From: Anoplolepis gracilipes
Taxonomy: Eukaryota > Arthropoda > Insecta > Hymenoptera > Formicidae
DNA: 64,000 bases
NCBI RefSeq assembly: GCF_047496725.1
Contig: NC_132971.1
Location: 13,202,501-13,266,500, forward strand
Direction of reading: 5' to 3'
Of the stretch, positions 39,994 through 54,900 are shown one piece after another. Each line of letters starts with the position of its first letter. Positions within the stretch are counted from its first letter, which is position 1. The notes under the pieces are model-generated. The model ran no database searches. It had not been told where the DNA came from and worked only from the letters and a program-made list of their open reading frames with translations. The translations under genes and the position numbers were made by a program.

Positions 39994-42900
39994 ATCTCGT
40001 AATAACATGTATGTATTGCAATACCATCTTATTTACTACAACGAAGATAGAATCTTTAGTTTGCTTTCACAAGCTGTTAAATACGTGTGGATATCGTTGT
40101 TTGCTTTTTAAAGAAATGCTTAAATCTTAGATTACTATCGCGAATAAACAAACATATCGCGAAATTCTCGGCTGGAAAAGTGTAAAAATTTCAACATTAA
40201 ATATTTCGACAATCGAGCATCAAACTAAAATTATGTTTATTAAGAAAATTTACTTTATGTGTTAATAATTAATTTCATTGAAAAATATATTTTTATAATA
40301 ATAATAATTTTCTAATCTCTTTTTCTTTTTATGAGACTTCGGTATTCTTAGGAAAAATGAAACAAAAGATCTTTGCATCTCTCTTTTAATAACAATTATT
40401 ATATAAGGTGTTAGAACGATTATTCAATAACCGTTCACTTGGAACGTGCATGATAATCGGTTATTAATCATTGTCGTGATAGAATTACATCCCGAAAAAA
40501 AATTCCGAAAAAAGAAATACTATGGATTTCATTGCCACTGAGAGAGTGTTAAGGAATCTTGGCTGAGGAATTTACGATCTCTGTACAAACGCGTCGTTGG
40601 CGATGTGCGTAACATGGTCGAGTTATTAGAGCGCGCGTAGACCTCACAGTTCGAAACCTTTTAAGCCGAGAAAAATAAACGTTTTACGGTCTAAGAATAA
40701 CTGAGCGATGCATAGAACGTGTAAGTCACGTGCAACCAAGCTAATGCATAGAATTGTCGTCTCGTAGCAGCTTTTATAGAGAGAAAGATCTTGATAGCCT
40801 AAAAAAATTCTGTGGAAGAACGAGTTGCGAGAGTGACAAAGTTAATATGACTTTGTCTACAAAACATTCTAATTCAATTCGACTGATGATTTTAATTTAT
40901 GGGATAACGATATATCGAGAAATTCGCAACAATCATTATTAGTATCGCCTTGCATTTTACATATGCTAAATTGCGTCAATAGTTGCAGACTCGGTTATAG
41001 CACCTTTTTCAGCGTGATATTTCTATTGGCATGGACAATTTCAACAGAATGGTTAACTAATACTAACAAAATTAATCAAGCATAAGAAAATGTGAAAAGA
41101 TATTACAAAACATGGAATATTTTGTTTGCTTTGGTTTAAGACCGAGACTTTAAGAACATAATGACGAAATTATTACTGAATAACGCGATACTGAGTAATT
41201 ATATCTTTTTTGAAATATTATAATTACCTACAGCATGTATTTTTTTTTAATAATAATTCTAAGGCGATAAAAGCGTGAGCGAATGTAAAAATGAAGACAG
41301 TGTGTACGCAATAGGATACGCAATAATCCTATACAGGTCAGTTTATACATCTCATTTTATAGAAAGCAAGGTATTATGTAGCACGTTTAGACTACTACAT
41401 ACTTATTTTCCGTTGAATAATGATTTTGAATTGTTGCCAGGTGTGGTCACGATTAATGGTCATACATGTCGATGAAACTCGAGCATACCAGAGAATGATT
41501 TCCGTATTATATTTTGCCATCAACGCAGCGGTCGCTATGTCGACATATGTTTCATGCTTTTACTCTTTAACTACTGGAGTAGGCAACATTGAATTAAATA
41601 TGAAAAGGGAGAGGGTGCTTGTAGAGCAAACTACAAAGCGATAATTATATACTTTATTCCTATACATACATATATATTCTCTCATAATTACTCGAATTAT
41701 ATTTGATTGAATAGTTATTCGATGCTTTCTCTCGTGATACATTGGAATTCGATAATTCTCTATAAAGTATTACAAAGCTTTATAAATTATATTTGTGATA
41801 GTATATTTTTATAAAACATAATCAATCATTATGGTAATATAAAATAATTAAAATAAAATAAAATAAAATCTCCAACATAAAATTAATAATATAATAAATA
41901 TAACGTAACTAATTTTTATCATGATAGAACTATATTTATATGACACAAGAAAGTATTCCAAAGACCTTCACCATAATATACAGTTAACTCCACAAGAGAT
42001 ACGCCTGTAAGCATATTATATAAGATTTACGGCTGTAATAATCTAAGAGGTGGTTTATATGAAAACTATTTACGGCCATTTATTCTGATCGCCTCTTAAC
42101 GCTATTATGTGTATATATGATCTATCGATTGCAGCAGCTCTCGCTTTTCATTGCATGCGAGGATCATCTGGCAGCTGTAAATTTTCACACTAAACACGAA
42201 ACGCACCGTCAAGGTTTTCGATAGGTTAACCAACCCTACTCTCAAAGCAATGAGAATGACAGATGCGAGAGTCTTTTATGCCTCATTGTGCCAATGCAGC
42301 ATTGTGGTAATATTTGTTTCGTCATGAATGCCAAACATTTTCCGGACCGTTAGAATAGCGTTTATGCAGTCGTGGTAGGTTTCGAATGTACAAAACACTT
42401 GGTATAACATTCAGCTCAAGCGAGACAAACGAATATTTCAAGTGTCAGTAAAACGTATAAATTGTATTTCTAAAAGAGGTATTGAAAGATACTAGAGAAA
42501 TTTTTTTGTATAATTATAAAAAAATGTTTAACTACAAATCAAATTATATCTGATACAAGTTAAAATGTGAAAGATGCAAATATGAAAATACTAACTATGT
42601 TTTAAATTCATGAAATAAAATATTTATGGATTCTGTGAAAACAAATATATATTATATATATTTGTTTTCATCTTTTTAATGTGTTTGATGTGTGTATGCA
42701 TTTTTTTATAATATAAATACAAGTTTTATATAGATTTTTAACACGTTAAACATTTTTCCGTAGGCAACTCGAGAGATTAAATCTCGATTTTTCAAATGTT
42801 TTTTTTTTCCGATTTATTTTGTGTTTTTATTTTCTTTTCAATATATTATGAATAATAATCTAATAAAAGTCAGGTTGAATGTTTAACTAGTACTTGTAAT

Positions 42901-45900
42901 ACATCTTTGTTTGCCACTTTATCTCTGTCATTTTATATGGTACTTTTTATAGCGTGATGACACGCAAATCAAACACGAAAGTCAAACATTCGAATGCAGT
43001 CTTGCGGTTCCTCCGGACCAAAGTGTATGTAAGAAGCCCGTAAAGGTGCACGACTGAAAAACGACACCCCGTGTGTGTCACGCATAAATAATACGTTGTG
43101 TCTCACAGCTCGAGAATCGAGTGTGTAACCACTGAGGGTGCATCCTCCTCATCTTCTTTCTGCGTGTCCCGTCTGGCCATAAATCATTCTTTATATACGT
43201 TTCAGCGCGAGAACATGCTCTCGTAAAATCTTTCCTTCACGTGGTTATCGTCGACAAAAAATGTGACCACGAATGCGGTTGCAGCGTTAGACTTCTCACG
43301 ATTCTCGTTGGTATCTTCGGCTTTCAGCTCACAGTAGAATTTTATATAAGATAACTGTAAATACTAAAAACGATATAGAATTAGACGATTGTGGTTTGCA
43401 AAATTAGAACTTTCTATTTATCATGCGTAAAACCATAAGTCTAGCATACTTTATATTTTTTTACTGTCATTATTTTCTTTCTTTTCTTATATATATATAG
43501 GGAAAAATGTCAAAAAAATTAAATATTTTATTCATATTAAGAAAAAAATTTATACACATTACGCAGACACAGACACATATGTATGTACATATAAATTTTA
43601 TTCTCAATATGAATAAAATATTTAATTTTTTAAAAATTGTGTTTTCAACAGATTTTTTTATCATTACCATGATATCAGATTGTTTATCCTGATTTATATG
43701 AATATAGGATTCGGCACGATTATATTTCATGAAATTTATTCCCAGATCGCGTTACTCACAGAATATATAGAATGTACAGGGATGTATAGAATGTACACTA
43801 TACTTTGTACAGGGATATATATCGGTAACAAGATCATTTTGAGCGTCGCAAAGACACTGGATATCGGACTTCTCACAAACGATTTATATGCATAGCTTCT
43901 ATCTGCATCTATCTTGACAATAAGAAGATCATGGCCAATCAATAAAGGGAACAATAAAAATCATGGATGGAAATCGCAAAGCGCATAAAGTAAAGTATAC
44001 ATAAATCGGATCGATCGATCATACTTCGTGCCATCGACCTCAATTCGATTCGGATCGATCTCACACCATACAGTTCTCGCGTGTCTTCCTATCGATGAAA
44101 ATGGCCTTCAGGAATTTCTATTCTAGTGAAGTAGTGATTTCTGAGAACGGAATGTGAGTCAAATTTGTTCAGGAGTAATCATGAATTGATTTTTATATAT
44201 AGAGAAATATAATAAATAATTTATAATGAATACACAAATAATTTAAATTTTTTGATAAAAATAAAAGAATTTTTTAAATCGTTTTATTCATTTTCTGCAT
44301 TAGATTCTTTTAAAAGGATTTTAAAAAGCTTTTCCATATATAAATTTCCACAAAATGATGTTTTACTTTAATTACGAATATACAGTAATTTTATTTCAAC
44401 GAAATGAAAAAGGAATCAACGCTCGCGGCTGAAGTTACAACTTAACAGCCACTCGCCTCCAGTAATTCTGATGAGATACCACGAATAAAACATGAGAGCT
44501 TATTTACATGGTCTCCTCTAGTCTAACGATTGCATCTTATGACACATGTCTCGAGTTTCCTACCAAGACTAGAAAAGATCATGTAATTTCTCGAACACGC
44601 GATATTTTCCGTAATGAAATTACGAGTTGGTTTACAGCCTTTGACCGTAAAAAATCCATCGGGTACGGAAAGTAAAGTCTCGCGACGACTAAGGCAAAAC
44701 GTTCTATGTTGACGGGAGAGAGACGAGCATGTAGGGAGAGAGAGTTCACGTGTCTAACGACAGACGACTAGTCGAGAGATACGACCTTTGTCGTCGTGGA
44801 ATGCGATATCTCAAGACACTTGGACTATTCGTGGCTATGGCGATTATCGATTTCACGTGCGACTGGTACCAGTTTTCATTGCGAATACCTGCATTTCTGC
44901 AGCTAATCGCGCTGAGGCGCGCGCTCAAAAAAGCAGGAAGAGATGAAGTGAAAGTGGTTGATCGTGCGGGAAGGGCAGGAAGGAAAGTAATAAAAGTACT
45001 CTTGAACTTTGCAATAACACGGTTGGTGTCGAAACGATCTCTGACCGATGTCTTGTATGCATTGCTGCGTATTTATGATAAAAAATCTTGATGCATTCAA
45101 CGGATTTTATCGTATATTGCAATAACATATAATCACGTCACACATATTCAAATAATATTGGTAACGATATATATTTTTTTACTGATATAGATAATTTTTA
45201 TTTATTATTTAAAATAAAGTTATAAATATAAAAGATAAAAAATATGTAAAAAAAATAAAATATGTATATAGGTAAAAAAATATGAGAGATAAAAAACATG
45301 TAAAAAAATATAATATACATAAAAAATAAAAGAAAATATTTTATACGTTATATCCACGTAATACATATTTAGAGAGAATTTAATGTAAACTATTATAAAA
45401 TGATGTGAGATCACACACACACATACATACAATGTACAATAATATACTTTCTCTGTCTTTAAATGTCAGACTTAAATATGTCATATTTTATTGCTTAATA
45501 AATTATATGATCATTATATATAATCGTAAGCGAAGCAATAGATTATGTATCTATCTCAGTTGTGTTTTTTATCTTCTTTATTAAATAATGTCTTATTAAT
45601 CTCGATGTTTTCTGCCTTTCTTCTTAAATAATGCGAATTAATGCTTATACCCATTTATGTTAGAGTCTGATTTTCATTAATGGAAAAATACTATTAGACG
45701 TTTTATTTACATGAATTACGTTACATTTCCTGTCACAATTTTCTCATGCAACGAGAGAAATTTTTAATCTATCTAGGTCTACAAATATAATACATAGTAC
45801 CTGTGATTATTTTGATTTTATAATGCAATTTTTCTATTTTTGATAATTTTTTTAAATAAAAAAAAGTTAAACTTTTGTTACAGATCTTTAACATAAAGTT

Positions 45901-48900
45901 TCATGTATTGTTTTAATTAGATGAAATAATTATGTGGAAATAATTACATTAAGAAATTAATATGTTGTAGATGAAATTAATTCTTTTACGCTGAGAATCG
46001 CTATATTTGCTTATAATTTCATGAATATTCAATAGTCTTTTGACTTCATCTTCTCTTGAGATTTATTTATTTAACTTTATCTGCCCCATCATAAATCGAG
46101 TCAAATGAGATGAAAGCGAAGCGTTCGTGTATATACTCGCGAATAAGATGATGCATCTCTGACTCTGCATGTGCGCCGCATGCAGTACCTCGCATAATTT
46201 TACCTTTTCTGTAGGTATGCAATAGGATTGCAGTAGGAGAAAGTACCGTGACAGGTAATTTGTTGCTGTTGGAACTGGCGTTGAATTCGTCGCCTTGAAT
46301 ACAAAGAACGAAATCTCCCCGGCTATCTGTGTCGAAAACGAGAAGTTGCATCGTCGTCATCCGAAATTTGTATCCGGAATTGAGTCACGCGGGAAAGGAA
46401 GTCACGTTAATATAACTTTCGAGCAACTTGAATAGCAAACGCTATTCGAGTTCTAAGCATATGGCAAGATTCTTGCGTGATTTATCGCAATGAAAGTTTC
46501 AGCCATAAATAGTTAATACCGTAAGCGTAAATATATTATACCTGCAATTTATAAAATTGCAATTAATTACTTCAGGAATTTTTGTTTTTGTTCGGCTTAA
46601 TAAGCTTTCTAGCATATTTATGAGAAAGTAATTTTTTATGAACGATCTGACTATCATTTTATTTGCGGTAGATACAGCATAATATATTTGTAAACAAAAC
46701 AAAATTTATGAAATTATATAATGAAATTATCTCTGTTTTATAATAAATCTTGTTTTCTATTTTACTGAACTATTAATTTTTTCTATGATTTCTGTTATAA
46801 AAACTGCTTTCTGAATATTTAATTGCAACTCACACAACAGGATTTATTGACTAATCTATTTTTATATGTATGTCATACATTTGTATTTTGCGGATGCAAA
46901 GAAAGTCATTGTTGATAACGCTTACTACATGGCATTTTATTAAACATATTCCGATTCTTTCTTCGCATTTTGCTACAACTTTTTTATGTAACATTAGTCG
47001 ACAACTTGTTAAAACACGACAACCGGTAAAAAAAACCCGATATACAGTTTAGCCATATCAACAGGAAAGTTCCCGACAATTGTTTGCGAGAAGAGAGCTC
47101 TGGTTAAACTGGGAAAACCGTTCGACAGTTAACTACTACTCGACAGCTCACATCCGCATCTTCGAATGGTGTCATCTTATCTTTCGTTGAACAGTTAGAA
47201 AAATACTGCAAGTACCGGTTGAAAGAACCAGTATAATCGAAGAACTAGTAATATCACGACGAATAAGAATGCTTGACGTAAGAACCTGCTTATGACTAGC
47301 GACAATGAATGATTACTTTAACGGTTAATTAACGTTGCTTAATGAAACATATAAGGACTGATAGAGAGGAAGATTGAGAATCGCTTTGAAGTTCGATCGT
47401 TGTTATCTACGACAACAATCAGACGAATATTGCATCTATGTCTTACGTCATTTTTATTTCTTGATGTATAAGATTAATGAGAACTATAACATTGAGTAAG
47501 AAAGAGACCAGGAAAGAGGATAGGTCAATTTAAATCGACGCAGCCAACTCACTCACGATGCGTTGGCATCGCAGATAGGGCGTCGCATGATGCTATCGAA
47601 AGGAATTGCTTTAGTTCATGCAATTAATTTTGCATAGTTTATATTACAGTATTCAACCAAGTGTTTCGAGCACTTGAAAAATTTTGCGAATTTTATAAGT
47701 CGAGTAAATAATTGAATAATAAGTCATTCAAAATTTACTTAAATATATTTGAAATTATATTATTGATCTTGATCTTACATGTATATAAATGATCATACTG
47801 TTGATCAAGCGCTTATAATACTGCTTACAAACGAATAGTTCGCAGTATAAACAAATAACTCGTGATGCGCTTGAATCACAAAATGGAATTCAACTTGTTA
47901 GCATACCATCGCTGCGTAAAGTATGACACATGTAGCCGATTATATCAGATCTTATAAGACCACCGTGATCAAACAAGGTGTGAATCATTGTATTATTTCA
48001 GCTTTACCAGTCTAAAGTCTCATCAATAATTAATTACACCGCAAAATGTTATAAGTACATCTCGTGACTTAGACTTTACTATCTTACTTTTTTCCAGCTC
48101 GTCTTTCGCAAATCTTCGCGGTTACTTATGTCCGTGTTACAATGAAAATTCACAAACGATACCGAAGAATCATGCTTGCTAGCTGTAATTATTTCCAGCC
48201 GTCGATTGCGAATCGTCACGCGCGCCCGAGCTTACGAAAGATCGCGCATATCCTAGTCAAAGAGCATGTTAATTAGGTACTTTCAAAAAGATATGTCGCA
48301 GTCGAATCCTTCCAACACTCAGAGTAACCTCTGCCTACAATAAGACTTTCCATCCTCGATAGATACAATATGCTGTTAGTGTGTTGCCATAATTAGAAAG
48401 TATAATCGGTATCACATGCTCAGCGCTATAGAGAGGTTTTTGCGCTCGCGAGGTTTCTTATATTAATTGTTAATTTATTATGATAATCAACGATGGTGTC
48501 AATTAATGAATGTACGCGCACACATACACATACACATACACACACATACAATATATACATAATACATATATAATACACGACGGTTCACAGGCAATCTACG
48601 TATCCGCGAGGTTGGTCACGTTTTAGCTAATCTGGTTTCACGCTCCAACAGTTATGCTTCGAGAAGCGCCTTTTCACATTCCATCGTAATAACAAACCAC
48701 AAGCGTGCTGTACTAAAGAATTTTCTTATTCAATTTCGCGTTATACAATAAGTGTCGTGTAAAATAATTTCAGTACAACACATATTTTTAACTATCAATG
48801 AACTCGATGTACAACATTTATAATCGATGTGTTTCACATCGATTTGCATTTTCTTATGTAGTAACGCAGCAATTTAGATGATTTAAATGCAATTATCATA

Positions 48901-51900
48901 ATATCTTTCGTGATTACAGGGTACAACTCATTTACGTTTCATGCACAATTACTCGAGAAAAAATTATTTATGTATATACATAAATAACAATTTAAGTAAT
49001 TTGAACAGTTTAAACAATTATATGTCAATCTTGAAATTTTACATAATAATAAAAATACATAAATACACTAAAAAAAGCTTACTTTCACGATAATTTTGGA
49101 TTTTCATCGGTCTAGATATGCGTGTCACAATGAGGGCGCGATAATAAATTAACAAATCATTAGCAGACTTTCATAATAATGCGGGTTGATTTTCTCTTGT
49201 GTAGATAAACAATTAACAGGACCGCGAGATACGCGAGAACTGTCTAGCACGCAGAAATAGAGAGAGTACCCTACGACACGATATGAATCTTTAAAGGACT
49301 TTACTGTGAGATAATCACCGCTGAAATTTAATAATCGCCCCTATGCATGCGCACCCACAATGCGTAAGAGAGTGAGAAGAGGATTATACCCTATGTCCCT
49401 CTGATTAAACGATTCAAGAGGAAGGGGGGGAGAGAGAAAGGAGATGGCATCTCACGACCCTCGAGGCAATAATTTACGTTCTACAAACCATTTATAATCA
49501 GAAAGATGAACCGGGCGCAAATCGTTCCGTTCGATAGAAAGATTCGATATCCTGATTGAAAAGTGCACAAACCATATGCGGAGATTAAAAAATAATGTCA
49601 ACACACACGAATAATGTTGATTTACAATTTTAATCGACAGTTATTTTGCAGAATCCAGTTTGGGGCGGTCTGTAATTACATTGCATCGCTAAAATTGCTG
49701 AGGCGAAATTAAATTTATATCGCAAACTTTGTTTTTAAAGCGATTTTCTTCCTGAAAATACTATCTTGATAATTGCATAATGCGAGTAATATTAAAAGAA
49801 CCAAAAATCATTTATATCACAGTAATAAATTAAATAGATGTGTTTTATTAATTAACTTGCTATTAATAAATTGATGAATAAAATGTATTCTTACATATCT
49901 AAAATAATATGATAAATTAATTGGAGAATATTTTTTTCGGATCGATGCGTATAAAATATCGGCACGCTATTCAATACTTAAGAGGGTGTTACTAGCGTGA
50001 AAAAATATAATATTGCACGTGTTATATAATTTTCTCACGAGTGTACTACTTCAACAAGAGAAAAATAGTTCGGATAATTTGAGAATCTTGGGGGAATCAG
50101 CCACGTGCACGTAAATGAACGAACAGTCTCAGGATGGATGACGTACACCCCAAAAATGTGTTTACGATCGAGCAAGTTATAAAAAACGGATACAGCCGTT
50201 TTATGTAATTATATTCTCAAGAAGGCAATTTGATTGATGTGAATGTTTATGGAATATACATGTATCATAATTTATCGCTAAATTAATAAGTGATATCTAG
50301 CCACGCTTGAAAAAATAATGTGTAATTTAAAACAACATGCCAAAGACTTTTTTTAAATACCTATATAATATATTTATTATCCCTGAAAATTTATTCTTAA
50401 TAGATCAACTTTCAAAAGTACGTACATCAACATTTTGAAAAATAACAAAAAAATTATAATGCGAATTTTAAATGAAATATTTAAATATATTATAGATAAT
50501 AAACTGGAAATAACATTTTTTAACAGCTTACATCACTCTTCTTGAGATCATTTATATTCAAAGTCTACGTATTTTCCTTCGATTGACATCAGTATTATAG
50601 TCTAAAGCAGTTACGCCACACACTTTCTACTTACGATAATAAAGCGTCTCAATACTGCGAGACACGTGATATATTTTATCAGGATTATAATGACATGTAT
50701 CTTGCATCGACCGATGTTGCGTACAAAATACTTTCATCTTCATACGCAGAAGTCTTTGCGCCTTTTCCTTAAACGTCCATCCAATTTCATTTCGCCCGTC
50801 CTCGATCGCATATTAATGCGTCATTTAGTTATATCTAATGAATAAATCGTCTGGTGAAATCTTTATATCGTATATTATATATGATATCGACGTAATTCCC
50901 TATCGACGACGATTCTCTCTTTTCCATCGTCATTATGTCTTGAGATGATCGTGGGATGAGATACAAGAAACGTCTTTCGTCACGGATACTCGATCGAGCA
51001 ATCCGTGCTCCAGGATGTAGTCGAGCCGTGTCTAAGTGGATTTCACGCTCACACGAATGCGAGAGTATCGTCGGGTTGCAATTCCGAGCGTGCACGCGGG
51101 GTTTTCCGTGTAAATGCGCGTGTTACCCATCCCCTTACAAGCTTGTTGTAGACCTCTATAGGGTAATGGTGGCGGCCGCACGGTCCCCCTAGCTTATCGT
51201 GACATTATTTACCCCCATATGTCGATTTATGGCCCTTCCATTAGGAATGGGTCTATTGGCCGCCACGGGAGTTCTGCGATATCAGAAGGGATACTGAGAT
51301 ATCGTCTCATCAGGGAGGTGGAAGACCCTTGTCCTTTATCACGCTCTTCGTTATGAGTTGGTGGATGAAATATTCGGCTGACTTCCGTTACAGCTTATTG
51401 CTCGCAAAGTTCTAAATGAAATTTTAGATAAAGCTTCGGATGGAGTTCTGATTGTGAGAGTAATTAGACGGCGCAAGAAAATATTAATTTACCGGATTAA
51501 TATTTGCGCTCATTCTCAGACTACGATCAAAATTACACGAGTATATACTTAATACTAATTTTCTTTTCCTTCTTTGTGTTACAGAGACACCTGGACAAAG
51601 GGAGCGACCTTGCTGAGGCGGCGAGCGCGAGCGGACTTCGCGAGCTCGCGAGATCTTTGAAGCAACATCTACGAGGATTCGGCTCCCGTTTGGAAGATAG
51701 ACGGGAATATTTGGAGGACACATCGAGATGCTGTCTCCTTCAGGATCGCGCCTACGAATGGGCGCAGGAGGCTCGTCTGGCAAGCGAAAGGAGATCTCAG
51801 CAATTCCTAATGGCGAGGCCACCTCTGCCACCCGAACACTTCACCGAGATGATGGCTCTGGCAGAAAAGCTCGGTAATGAAGTCCTTTTGGAGCAATGTC

Positions 51901-54900
51901 GTATCGCGCGAAACAAGTGCGCGGAAGCCCTTGAGATCGCTAGAACTACGTCCGCCCCGGGAAGTCCCGCAAGAAGAAGGTCCTTCGCTGCTTCCGAGTC
52001 GACCTGGGATGATACTTTAGCAAAAAGTGAGATTCCTTCTTCCTTACGAGCGTCGTAAAAAAAATATATGTATATAAATCGAATAAAAGTTGCATAATCG
52101 AAGCAAGTGCGAGGAAGGACAAAAAACACCACTTTTCTAGCTTCTCCGAAAATCATATTTTATAATCTTTAATCTACCTCGCTTCGTGTGACAAATCGCA
52201 AACTCATGTGGAACCGTAATTATAGACCTCATTACGCGTCAAATAAAAGAAACCTTTGAGGTTGCAGAAGCGTTACTTTATAACAATTCGACAAACTTAA
52301 TACTGAAAATTACAATTTTCAAAAAATTAGAAAAATGACGTTTTATTGCATTTAGTTTACGCCGATATTTTAGCAACATCGTTAATTAACTAATTAATTA
52401 ATTACGAAATTGAACATTCTCACAATTATGCAACTTCTACCATAAATCGAAATTACAAATGTTTCAGGAACATCCTGGGATGATAGCGACAGTAGCGCTT
52501 CTTACGCTTGTCCGATGGAAAGCGTTGGATCAGCCGGCAGCGGTGGTCGAGCGGTGCTGGACAATATCGCTGAACTTCGGGAGAGTGCTGAACAACTTTT
52601 GGACTGTTCACCACCACGAACACCTCCGCGAAGCCCGGCTCCGAGAAGGCTGGTCAAGCCACCGGTGAATTCGCATCTTCACAGATCAGCTAGCATTGCG
52701 CCAGGAATGAAGGCAAAAAAGTACGATATATATCACTATACATTTTTAATAGAAACTAAAATAGATTTATGTTTTAATTAAAATAATTTTGATATGCATA
52801 AAAGAATTGAGATTATAAAAATTAATGATGATTATTAAAAAAATTATTAAAGCACATCCTACGCACGACATTTTATTGCTATATCAGTGAAGTAGCTATT
52901 GTTCTTCCAAAGTATATACTTTCCTTTATATCATCCTGCTCGTTATTATACGGTCACAAATTGTCATTAATGAAAAATTTCACCTTGCAGAACAATATTG
53001 CTTATAATGAGGGAGATGATACAGACTGAACGAGACTACGTGAAGTCACTCGAGTACATAATAGAGGTAATTGCCATGTGTACGTCATTAAAGTTTATTC
53101 AGGCGTAATTTTATTATTTATCTCGCATACTAAGAATAATACGTTTAAATTTTTTCGCAAAGAACTATATTCCGGAACTTGTGCGAGAGGACATCCCGCA
53201 GGCTCTTAGAGGACAGAGAAACGTAATCTTCGGGAATGTCGAGAAGATATACGAATTTCACAGTCAACACTTTCTACGTGAACTGGAGCAATGCGAGCAA
53301 TCGCCCATGCTTGTGGGACAATGTTTCATCAGACACGTAAGTATAACTACATATTAATTCTTGGCGTAAAAGATATCAAAAAGATACGTGAAATATATTC
53401 TCATATGTAGATATTTTAATAAATATTTTTTAAGTATTTTATAAATATTTTATAAATATATTAATTAATTTATTAATTTATGAAATTAATAAGTTAATTA
53501 ATTTATGAATATAAATTGTTTTAATACAGGAGAAAAAGTTTTACCTTTACGCCTTGTACAATAAAAACAAACCAAATTCGGATTCACTGATGGCGGAATA
53601 CGGCACGAGCTTCTTCAAACAGAAGCAACTAGAGTTAGGGGATAAAATGGACTTGGCTAGCTATTTATTGAAACCAGTTCAACGGATGGGAAAATATGCT
53701 TTGTTACTTCAGCAGCTAGTTAAAGCTGGCACAGATCTGTCGGAACAATTGTCCGGCAAAGAAGAAAAAGAGGAGAAAGAGGATAGTATAAAACCGATAG
53801 TCGAAGGTGAAGCGGATTTAAGGGCTGCCGAGCAAATGGTGCGATTTCAACTTCGACATGGAAACGATCTTTTGGCAATGGATTCGCTTCGCGACTGTGA
53901 CGTACGTTATATTTTTTTTTAATGATTTGAATATAAGGAAATTAATAAAATCAAATTAATAATAATCTACTTTATTAATTAAATTTCTCTATTTTTCTTT
54001 CTTATATATATATGTTCTGATATAATGATTTTTATAAATATTATAATATTTATAATATCCATTCATAAGTTGTAACATTATTTCATAGGTGAATGTAAAA
54101 GAACAAGGAAGATTATTGCGGCAAAACGAGTTTTTAGTCTGGCAAGGAAAAGGCAAAAAGTGTCTGCGACAAGTCTTTTTGTTCGAAGATCTTATACTCT
54201 TCAGTAAAGCAAGAAGATTTCCTGACAGAAAAGTAATATTTTATGAATGCCAGTAATATTTTATGAATGAATTGTATTCAATTGTACGACCGTTGTTTCT
54301 TTCTTATTTTATTAGATATAACTGTATATTTATTTTTTCAGAATCTAGATATATATATCTATAAACATAGCATTAAAACGACGGATATTGGCTTAACCGC
54401 TGTTATCGCGGATTCGCCCACAAAATTCGAGATTTGGTTCCGCAAGAGAAAACCGGGTGATACGTATACGTTGCAGTGCGCAAGTGAAGACATCAAGAAA
54501 GCCTGGACCGAGGAACTTAGCAATCTTTTGTGGAAACAGGCGCTTAGAAACAGAGGTAATTTGTTATTTTTGCTTCGTCAGTCTAAAGAGAAATTGTTGC
54601 AGCAAATTACATTCAATGTTTCACCTTTTTAGAAGTGCGCCTGGCAGAGATGTCAAGCATGGGCATTGGGAATAAGCCATGTTTAGATATAAGGCCTAGC
54701 GCAGATCAAATTAACGATCGTTCTATCAGTGTAGCTCAACTCTCTAAGAGTAAGTATAACAAATTTGTGGTGCTATTGAAAATATATTTGTTTATGTCGA
54801 TGATCTCGAATATTGAGACAAAAATTTGAACTTTTGTCTACACAGCACCCAGATTTAGAAATTCCATAGCGGTGTCAATGTCGGAGGACTCCAATCGCTG

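Larger units (their letters stand above)
26709..51584. other. RhoGEF intron shared by both isoforms
   Basis: About 25 kb with AT-rich sequence, microsatellites and the foldbacks listed. GC-richer patches occur at 28250-28660, 35600-35990, 38880-39240 and 50950-51330; none shows a convincing exon. Small frames at 33387-33575, 35512-35922 and 39674-39889 are unsupported. Confidence 0.5.

Noticed and set aside
54267..54340. Upstream extension of the PH exon frame
   Set aside because: The open frame continues into the intron, but the ttttcag acceptor at 54341 and the PH domain boundary show the exon starts at 54342.
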